Both the position numbers and the translations under genes were made by a program. A DNA stretch of 38,831 bases from assembly GCA_964408735.1 (NCBI GenBank), contig CAYPAX010000035.1:1-38831 (forward strand), in the 5' to 3' direction. Positions within the stretch are counted from its first letter, which is position 1. Each line of letters opens with the position of its first letter. The stretch is from UBA7887 sp964408735. GTDB taxonomy: Bacteria; Pseudomonadota; Alphaproteobacteria; UBA7887. The notes beneath the pieces were generated by a model. It saw only the letters and a list, made by a program, of their open reading frames with translations, searched no databases and was not told the origin of the DNA. Of the stretch, positions 32,608 to 38,831 are shown one piece after another.

Positions 32608-33698
32608 GCACACCGCCCTTCCGCGCCGACCATGTCGGCAGCTATCTCCGCCCTGCCGCTCTCAAGGAGGCGCGGGCGAAACGCCAGGCGGGTGAGATCG
32701 ACGCGGCTGCGCTGCGCGCTGTCGAGGACCATGAGATCGCGGCCGTGGTGCGCCGCCAGGAAGAGGTGGGACTGAAGGCCGTGAGCGACGGCGAGTTCCG
32801 TCGCGCCTGGTGGCATTTCGACTTCTTCGATGCGCTAGTCGGCGCCGATATCGTCGAGATCGACCACGGCATCCAGTTCCAGGGCACCCAGACCAAGGCG
32901 CAGGGCATTGCGCTCACGGGCCCGATCGACTTCGCCAACCATCCCTTCCTCGACCATTTCCGCTATCTCGCTAGTCAGGCGAGCGCGCTGCCCAAGCTCA
33001 CCATCCCGAGCCCGAGCGTCATGCATTTCCGCCAAAGCGATGCCGGCATCCGCGGCGTCTATGGCGATATCGACGCCTATTACGACGATCTCGCAAAGCT
33101 CTACATCAAGGCCATGGGCGCCTTTTACGACGCCGGTTGCCGCTATCTGCAGCTCGACGACACGGTCTGGGCCTATCTCTGCTCCGAGAAGGAGCTGGCA
33201 GGCGCCCGCGAGCGCGGTCATGACACCGACCGCATCGTCAGCGACTACGTCCGCACCCTGAACAGAGTGCTCGCCGCCAAGCCCGCCGACATGACCGTCG
33301 CCATGCATGTCTGCCGCGGTAATTTCCGCTCCACCTGGATCTCGGAAGGCGGCTACGAGCCCGTCGCCGAGGCGCTGTTCGGCGGTGTCGACGTGGACGG
33401 CTATTTTCTGGAATTCGACAGCGACCGCGCGGGCGGCTTCGAGCCCTTGCGCTACATCCCCAAAGGCGACAAGAAGGTCGTGCTCGGGCTCATCACCTCA
33501 AAGAGCGGCGAGCTCGAGAGCCCGGACGCCATCAAGCGCCGCATCGATGCCGCCAGCACCTTCGTCGGCGGCGACCAGCTCTGCCTCAGCACCCAATGCG
33601 GCTTCGCCTCCACCGAGGAAGGCAACTTGCTGAGCGAAGCCGAGCAATGGGCGAAGCTGGCGACGGTGGTGGCGATTGCGGGGGATGTGTGGGGGTAG
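32604..33698 (+). CDS. MetE-like (cobalamin-independent) methyltransferase
   Basis: Protein of 364 residues resembling the C-terminal catalytic half of MetE, as in YxjG/YxjH. It opens with FRADHVGSYLRPAALKEAR. The zinc ligands are visible as His and Cys in MHVCRGNFRS and Cys in LSTQCGFAS, with LEFDSDRAGGFEPL between them. The N-terminal half of full MetE is missing, as in this short subfamily. It probably moves a methyl group to a thiol, such as homocysteine; the donor is unknown. It is coupled by ATGA to the ring-cleavage gene, an unusual partnership. Confidence 0.87.
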   Translation: MSTPPFRADHVGSYLRPAALKEARAKRQAGEIDAAALRAVEDHEIAAVVRRQEEVGLKAVSDGEFRRAWWHFDFFDALVGADIVEIDHGIQFQGTQTKAQGIALTGPIDFANHPFLDHFRYLASQASALPKLTIPSPSVMHFRQSDAGIRGVYGDIDAYYDDLAKLYIKAMGAFYDAGCRYLQLDDTVWAYLCSEKELAGARERGHDTDRIVSDYVRTLNRVLAAKPADMTVAMHVCRGNFRSTWISEGGYEPVAEALFGGVDVDGYFLEFDSDRAGGFEPLRYIPKGDKKVVLGLITSKSGELESPDAIKRRIDAASTFVGGDQLCLSTQCGFASTEEGNLLSEAEQWAKLATVVAIAGDVWG

Positions 33699-33706
33699 GT
33701 CGGCAG

Positions 33707-33763
33707 CTGTCCCTCGGCGCTCCTGACGGAGCTTCGGGAGACAGGTGGCCTGCCGCCCGAAGC
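33707..33763 (+). promoter_or_regulatory. Overlapping, mutually exclusive hairpins after the MetE-like gene
   Basis: Hairpin 1 (33707-33744) pairs CTGTC with GACAG, then a mismatch-tolerant middle, capped by GCTCC-TGAC-GGAGC. Hairpin 2 (33731-33763) pairs GCTTCGGG with CCCGAAGC around an inner CAGG/CCTG stem with a symmetrical three-by-three internal loop. The two share bases and cannot form together. A third stem (33790-33805, GCAGG/CCTGC) follows. No T-run follows any of them. It lies in the 196-base gap before the sensor gene, which otherwise has no gene. Confidence 0.45.
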
Positions 33764-33894
33764 CACAGGTGTAGGCGTAGGGTGGCGGTGCAGGCAGTCC
33801 CCTGCGAACCCGTCTTTGCCGACTTCCTGACCTTCGTCTTGCCCCGTTTCAGTGGACAGTTTGAAAAGATCCGGCTGACCGCTCCGATGGATCG

Positions 33895-36800
33895 ATGGCC
33901 GCAGGGCACGATTTGAGCAACAAGGGGCGCTCATATTCGGGTAAAATCAGTGAACCTACCCAACGAAAGCTTGGTCGAGTGGTTCATATCCGGTCGGTAG
34001 CAGTGGCAAGGCGGGTCAGGAATTGCAAACGACGGCGCCCGGCTCTCGCAAGACGGTCGGTCGGTGCGGCTGCCAAGTGGTGTATGGCGGCAGGTTTGCT
34101 GTTGACGGCGGTCCTGTCCGGTGCTGCCGCCCGGGCGCAGGCGGACCTGACTGAAGAACAGCAAGCCTGGATTGCCGCCAACCCCACCATCATCGTCGGC
34201 AACGAGCTCGATTGGCCGCCGTTCGATTTCGCCGAGGGTGGCGAGCCGATGGGCTATTCCATCGACGTCGTCAGGCTGGTTGCGAAGAAGGCCGGGCTCA
34301 AGGTCGCTTTCGTCAACGGCGTCACTTGGGCTGAATTGCTGGCGAAGTTAGAGCGCGGCGAGATCGATGTTCTGCCGGCGGTCTTTGCCTCCGACGAGCG
34401 CCGCAAGATTTATGCTTTCACCAATGAATATGCCACCAACCCATCGGTATTGGTGGTGGCGGAAAACGACACAGAGACCACGGGAATCGAGCATTTGCCG
34501 GGGCGAACCCTGGCGGTCATCGAGGGCTTTGCCACGCAACAGGTCCTCAGCGAGCGCTATCCGGAAATCGGTCAACACCTGGTGAGCGGACCGAAGGAAG
34601 GACTGCAAGCGGTCTCACTGGGCAAGGTTGACGGCTTTATCGGCGCCCGCGGCGTGATCTCCTATATCCTGCAAAACAGCGCGATCCCTAACCTCCGCAT
34701 CGCCGGCCAGGTCGATTTCAAGTCCATGGAAGAGGCGCAGCTGCATATGGCCGTCGTCAAGCGGCGCGTCGTGCTGCGGGACATTCTGCAGGCCGGCCTC
34801 GATGCCATCAGGCACGATGAGTGGCAGGCCCTGCAAAATCGTTGGCTGCTATTGACTGCGCCGGGACGCACCCCGGTTGACGCCAAGAGTGGCGTTCTAT
34901 GGTGGGCCCTTGCACTGGTCGCCGTCGTTCTCGTCGCAATGGTGGCCGCTTACCACATGCTGTCACTCGCAAGCCGTGGTGAAGTCAATGCGCTGCAGTT
35001 TGGCTCGCCGCGCTTTCGCCTGTTGGTCTTCATCTCGCTCAGCGGTTTCGTCGCGATCGTGGTCGTTGTCGGCTGGTTGGCCTTGGAAAAGACCAAGGCG
35101 AAAATCCTCGCCGACACGCGCAACAACCTGGAAACGGTCTTGTCGTCGACAGTTGAGCGTCTTGAGGCCTGGGCCCAGCAGCAGGAGACCTATCTCCGAC
35201 AACTCGGCAAGGACCCGGACCTGGTGGCCACGACCGAGCGTTTGTTGGAAGGCTCGCTTGAGCGTCAAGCGCTGTCGCAGAGCGGGCCGCAATTCGAAGC
35301 CAGACGATATTTCAACCGACAAGGCGATGCGATCGGTCATCTGGGATTCTTCATCATAGAAACCGGTGGCATCACTATCGCCTCTGATCGGGATGAAGAT
35401 TTGGGGCAACCCAACGCGGTCATGCGGCGCTACCCGGATTTGTTGCGGCGATTGCTCGGCGGCGAAGTGTTGTTTGTGCCGCCGGCGACGGTCGAATCGG
35501 TCGACGGTGCCGAGGCTTTGGCGACGATGTATTTTGCCGCGCCGATCCAGAATGCGGATGGCGTGGTGATCGCGGCCACATTGGTGCGTATCGATCGCGG
35601 TGGTGATTTCTCCAGACTCATGCAGCTGTCCAGGGTTGGCGAAACGGGTGAAACCTACGCCTTCAACCGGGACGGCCGGCTATTGTCGTCGAGCCGTTTC
35701 GACACTCACCTGCATGACATAGGTCTCCTCCAACCAGGTCAACTGGCGCTCGATACCATCGATATCCGTGACCCCGGCGGCAATATGGTCGAGGGCTTCC
35801 GATCGACGATATCCCGATCCCGGCAACCGTTGACGCGCATGGCGACCGATGCCATCCAGCGCGGCGATACCGGTCGCGGCCACAGCCGCGGCCAAGGCCT
35901 GTATGATGCCATGGCTTCGGATGTCGACGGGTACCGCGACTACCGGGGTGTAGCGGTGTTTGGCGCCTGGTTGTGGCAAAGCGAGTTCGGCTTCGGCATC
36001 ACCAGCGAGATCGACGTTGCGGAGGCGCTCGAGACCTATCACTTGGTGCGGCTTGCCGCCGTCGGGGTTCTCGGCATCACGCTGCTGCTTTCCTTAGGCG
36101 GCACCATCTTCACCCTGTCGCTCGGCCAACGCGCCAACCGTGCGCTGGTCAAGGCGCGGGACGAGACGGAGCAGCGCACCCAGTTCCAGCTGAACAGCTT
36201 GAACAGCGTCGTGATGCGCTGGCGGCCGGATGGGACCGTCCTTTATATGAACGACTTTGGCCTGAGGCTTTTCGAGTTCGGTGAAAACGAAATTATTGGC
36301 AGGCACGTCGTTGGCACGATCGTGCCCGAAACCGACAACGCAGGGCGTGATTTGACGGCGATGATTCACGAGATCCTCGAGAATCCCCAGAAATTTGAGA
36401 ACAACGAGAACGAAAACATATGCAAGAGCGGCCGACGCGTGTGGATGCTATGGAGAAACCTGCCCGTCCGAGATGATACCGGCGAGCTCAAGGAGATCCT
36501 GACCGTCGGGATCGATATCAGCGATCGCAGGCAGGCGGAGGAACGCTTGCGCGAAAATGAACAGAACCTCAGGCAAATTCTGGAGAATAGCCCGATCGGC
36601 GTCGCCATCGTGTCGAAACAGGACTACGAACGGCGCTACATGAACCCACGATTCCTCGAGCTGATGGGGGCGCAATCGGAAGATCAACTGATCGGCGCGC
36701 TGCAAGAGGACAGCTATGTCCGCCCCGAGGAATTCGCGCAGCTGAAGGCCGAGTTTTCGACGGATGAGCCGATCGTTTCAGCCGAAATGTATCGCAAGCG

Positions 36801-38817
36801 ACTCGATGGTACGCCCTGGTGGGCACTGATGGTCCGGTCCCTGGTCAATTACAACGGAGAAGAGGCCCACCTGAATTGGCATATCGACCTCACCGACCGT
36901 AAGAACGCCGAAGAAGAGCGGGCCACGCAGTCACGCATTCTGAACGACGTTCTGGAGAATATTGCTCAGGGCGTCGTAAAGTACGATAGCCAGCGAAACT
37001 TAGTCATGTGGAACAGGCAGCTTCAAGAGCTTTTGCAATTGCCTGACGAACTGATGACCCTTGGCCGCCCGGCGATCGACATCGCCACCTTTTTTGCCCG
37101 CCGTGGCGACTATGGCGAAGGCGATCCCGCCATACTGGCCGAGCGACGATTGGACCGACTGTGGCAGGGCGGCTCGATTCGAACCGAAATGAATATCGAT
37201 GATGGCGGCGTCTACGAAGTTCTGGTCCAACCGACCGACGACGGTGGGCTGGTGATAACCTACACCGACATCACGCTCATCAAGAGGGCCGAGCGCGAGG
37301 CGCGTGAGAGTGAGCAAAACCAGCGCCTCATATTGGAAACCAGCCCAATTGGAGTCGCCATTCTTTCGAAATCGAACGGCAAACGACTCTATGTAAATCC
37401 TCGATTTGTGGAGATGTTTGCTGCCAACTCGGAAGATGAGTTGATTGGCACTCGAGCCGACGACACTTACGTGAATCCGGCTGACGCCAAACGCGCGGTG
37501 GCAGCGTATTTGAGCGACGAACCCGTGATCACTTTCGAAGCGCAGAGAATACGCTTCGATGGCAGCCGTTGGTGGGCGCTCACGTCGCGTACTGAAGCCA
37601 GTTATCAAGGCGAGGACGTTTATCTCTCTTGGCTCATAGACATAACCGATCGCAAAGAGGCCGAGCGGGAACTCGAGGCGGCGGAGGCCACACTGCGGCT
37701 GGCCATGGACAACATGCCTGGGGGAATCGCGGTCTGGGGCAAGGACAACGAGCTAGTTGTGTGCAACGATAAATACATCGAGCTTTTCGATTTTCCCAAG
37801 GACCTGGCAGTCCCGCGTGTGCCCGTTTCGGATCTGATTCGCTACTCCGCCGAGAGAGGCTTCTATGGCGACGAGGATATCGACGAGCTGATCAAGACCC
37901 GCATCGCCGGGTTCGACAAGCGTGATCCAGGCAAGGTAGAGCAGCGCCATCCGGATGGCACCGTTATCGACGCCGACTACGGCCATTCGCCAGAGGGTCA
38001 TCTGGTTGGTGTGTATTCGGACATCACAGACCAGAAGCGAACCGCGGAAGAGTTGGCGGCCAAATCCCGGATTCTGAGCGATGTCTTGGATCACATTGCT
38101 CAAGGCATGGCCAAGTATGACAGCCAGAAAAATCTGCTGATATGGAACCAGAATTTCCAAGATTTTCTACAGTTGCCAGACGAATTGATGACCGTTGGTC
38201 GTCCTTTGATCGAGCTCATGTCTGTCGTCGCGAACCGTGGCGATTACGGCGAAGGTGACCCTGACGTTCTCGCTCGGGAGCGTTTGGATCATGTCTGGAG
38301 TGGCGAGGCCAGTCGGACCGAGATCGCTATCGGCGGCGACAACGTTTACGACGTGCTATCCCAACCCACCGACGACGGTGGTCTGGTAAGCACCTACACC
38401 GATATCACGCTTATCAGGGAAGCCGAGCGCGCGGCGCATATGAGCGAGAAGAGCCAACGGCTCATACTGGAAACCAGCCCCTTCGGCGTCGCGATACTAT
38501 TGAAACCGGACAACCAAAGACTGTACGTGAATCCTCGTTATATGCAGATGTTCGGGGCTGACTCCGAGGATCAATTGATTGGCGCGCGACAAGAGGACAG
38601 CTATGCCGATCCGGCCGACTTCGAGCGCGTAAGAAGCGCGTATTATAGTGACGAGCCGATTGTCACTGTCGAAGCGCTAAGGAAACGCCTCGACGGCAGC
38701 GTTTGGTGGGCAATGATGGTCCGCACCGAAGCCAATTATATTGGCGACGACGTTTACCTGTCCTGGCACATCGACATAACCCGGATTATTCACGGCTCGG
38801 TAGAATATGGTTGGTGA
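33895..38817 (+). CDS. Giant membrane sensor: solute-binding, Cache-like and seven PAS modules; probably truncated
   Basis: Protein of 1640 residues. After an uncertain start and a signal-like helix (about 60-82) comes a family 3 solute-binding domain (about 96-320), then membrane helices near 334-356 and 376-397. A periplasmic Cache-like region (400-700) and a helix at 716-744 follow. Seven PAS-like modules begin near 764, 892, 1016, 1143, 1268, 1393 and 1521. Usually such proteins end in a histidine kinase or GGDEF domain; here the last PAS linker (expected IDITDRK) becomes IDITRIIHGSVEYGW and stops. The start at 33895 lacks a strong ribosome binding site; GTGs at 33979 or 34003 are alternatives. 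Base composition is visibly less GC-rich than the upstream genes. Confidence 0.75.
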   Translation: MAAGHDLSNKGRSYSGKISEPTQRKLGRVVHIRSVAVARRVRNCKRRRPALARRSVGAAAKWCMAAGLLLTAVLSGAAARAQADLTEEQQAWIAANPTIIVGNELDWPPFDFAEGGEPMGYSIDVVRLVAKKAGLKVAFVNGVTWAELLAKLERGEIDVLPAVFASDERRKIYAFTNEYATNPSVLVVAENDTETTGIEHLPGRTLAVIEGFATQQVLSERYPEIGQHLVSGPKEGLQAVSLGKVDGFIGARGVISYILQNSAIPNLRIAGQVDFKSMEEAQLHMAVVKRRVVLRDILQAGLDAIRHDEWQALQNRWLLLTAPGRTPVDAKSGVLWWALALVAVVLVAMVAAYHMLSLASRGEVNALQFGSPRFRLLVFISLSGFVAIVVVVGWLALEKTKAKILADTRNNLETVLSSTVERLEAWAQQQETYLRQLGKDPDLVATTERLLEGSLERQALSQSGPQFEARRYFNRQGDAIGHLGFFIIETGGITIASDRDEDLGQPNAVMRRYPDLLRRLLGGEVLFVPPATVESVDGAEALATMYFAAPIQNADGVVIAATLVRIDRGGDFSRLMQLSRVGETGETYAFNRDGRLLSSSRFDTHLHDIGLLQPGQLALDTIDIRDPGGNMVEGFRSTISRSRQPLTRMATDAIQRGDTGRGHSRGQGLYDAMASDVDGYRDYRGVAVFGAWLWQSEFGFGITSEIDVAEALETYHLVRLAAVGVLGITLLLSLGGTIFTLSLGQRANRALVKARDETEQRTQFQLNSLNSVVMRWRPDGTVLYMNDFGLRLFEFGENEIIGRHVVGTIVPETDNAGRDLTAMIHEILENPQKFENNENENICKSGRRVWMLWRNLPVRDDTGELKEILTVGIDISDRRQAEERLRENEQNLRQILENSPIGVAIVSKQDYERRYMNPRFLELMGAQSEDQLIGALQEDSYVRPEEFAQLKAEFSTDEPIVSAEMYRKRLDGTPWWALMVRSLVNYNGEEAHLNWHIDLTDRKNAEEERATQSRILNDVLENIAQGVVKYDSQRNLVMWNRQLQELLQLPDELMTLGRPAIDIATFFARRGDYGEGDPAILAERRLDRLWQGGSIRTEMNIDDGGVYEVLVQPTDDGGLVITYTDITLIKRAEREARESEQNQRLILETSPIGVAILSKSNGKRLYVNPRFVEMFAANSEDELIGTRADDTYVNPADAKRAVAAYLSDEPVITFEAQRIRFDGSRWWALTSRTEASYQGEDVYLSWLIDITDRKEAERELEAAEATLRLAMDNMPGGIAVWGKDNELVVCNDKYIELFDFPKDLAVPRVPVSDLIRYSAERGFYGDEDIDELIKTRIAGFDKRDPGKVEQRHPDGTVIDADYGHSPEGHLVGVYSDITDQKRTAEELAAKSRILSDVLDHIAQGMAKYDSQKNLLIWNQNFQDFLQLPDELMTVGRPLIELMSVVANRGDYGEGDPDVLARERLDHVWSGEASRTEIAIGGDNVYDVLSQPTDDGGLVSTYTDITLIREAERAAHMSEKSQRLILETSPFGVAILLKPDNQRLYVNPRYMQMFGADSEDQLIGARQEDSYADPADFERVRSAYYSDEPIVTVEALRKRLDGSVWWAMMVRTEANYIGDDVYLSWHIDITRIIHGSVEYGW
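36940..38780 (+). repeat. Duplicated PAS-PAS block inside the sensor gene
   Basis: The block 36940-37660 recurs at 38071-38780, about 1125-1134 bases later. Shared segments include QLPDELMT, RGDYGEGDP, QPTDDGGLV, YTDITLI and QRLILETSP. A different PAS module lies between the copies. The pattern fits duplication of a two-module unit followed by divergence; the module at 892 is a further relative of the second half. Confidence 0.75.
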
Positions 38818-38831
38818 GCGTATATTAAGCT
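38781..38831 (+). other. Sequence break at the end of the sensor gene
   Basis: From 38781 the repeat similarity with the earlier PAS linkers stops at once (GACATAAC is shared, then CCGGATTATTCACGG replaces GATCGCAAAGAG). The reading frame ends at 38815-38817. The abruptness suggests a junction such as an inserted element's end; too little lies in the window to name it. Confidence 0.4.

Noticed and set aside
1..38831. CRISPR arrays, rRNA genes, complete insertion sequences
   Set aside because: No regularly spaced short repeats, rRNA-like sequence or transposase gene was seen; only a possible element end at the right edge.

Overview
The window is a GC-rich, densely packed bacterial chromosome segment. 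Gene content points to an alphaproteobacterium, probably from the Rhodospirillales or a neighbouring order. The clues are a hopanoid-type glycosyltransferase (HpnB), flavocytochrome c sulfide dehydrogenase, a quinohemoprotein amine dehydrogenase cluster, and a run of thioredoxin/CnoX, LON-domain, Trm112 and DUF971 genes. These are assignments from reading the sequence; no database search was run.

Layout. Positions 1-716 hold the 3' end of an unrecognised gene, possibly frameshifted, and otherwise no clear gene. Positions 717-11537 (minus strand) hold a quinohemoprotein amine dehydrogenase (QHNDH) cluster, read as CBS-domain gene, qhpG, qhpA, qhpD, qhpC, qhpB, terminator-like hairpin, qhpF, qhpE, ccmF-like gene. 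QhpC is the small gamma subunit that becomes a cross-linked peptide carrying cysteine tryptophylquinone. QhpD (radical SAM) makes the thioether links, QhpG (flavin monooxygenase) works on the tryptophan, QhpE (subtilase) removes the leader and QhpF (ABC exporter) is the likely transporter. QhpA (dihaem) and QhpB (propeller) are exported subunits. The terminal CcmF-like haem lyase gene and a CX3CH haem motif in QhpA are the unexpected parts.

Positions 11679-15693 hold an EF-G-like GTPase and a DUF4153 membrane protein, both minus strand. Divergently, 15852-17738 encodes FccA and FccB (periplasmic sulfide oxidation), closed by a strong terminator. Convergent to it, 17814-20939 encodes a large single-gene protein joining an alpha/beta-hydrolase, a possible macro-like domain and a CHAT caspase-like protease. 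This is the best candidate here for an undescribed system.

Positions 21166-26267 are housekeeping: hpnB, a UbiH-family hydroxylase, DUF971, Trm112, LON-domain, thioredoxin/CnoX and a prolyl-tRNA-deacylase-like gene. A tRNA-Gly(GCC) follows at 26373-26447. Then come a homocysteine S-methyltransferase, a class III cyclase with TolB-like and TPR regions, and a Tat-exported oxidoreductase. A tightly overlapping trio (FAH-family hydrolase, HpaD-like extradiol dioxygenase, MetE-like methyltransferase) may form a ring-cleavage and methyl-transfer pathway. It is followed by an intergenic region with mutually exclusive hairpins.

The right end (33895-38817) is a giant membrane sensor with a solute-binding domain, membrane segments and seven PAS-like modules, some duplicated. 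It ends abruptly without an output domain, as if truncated.
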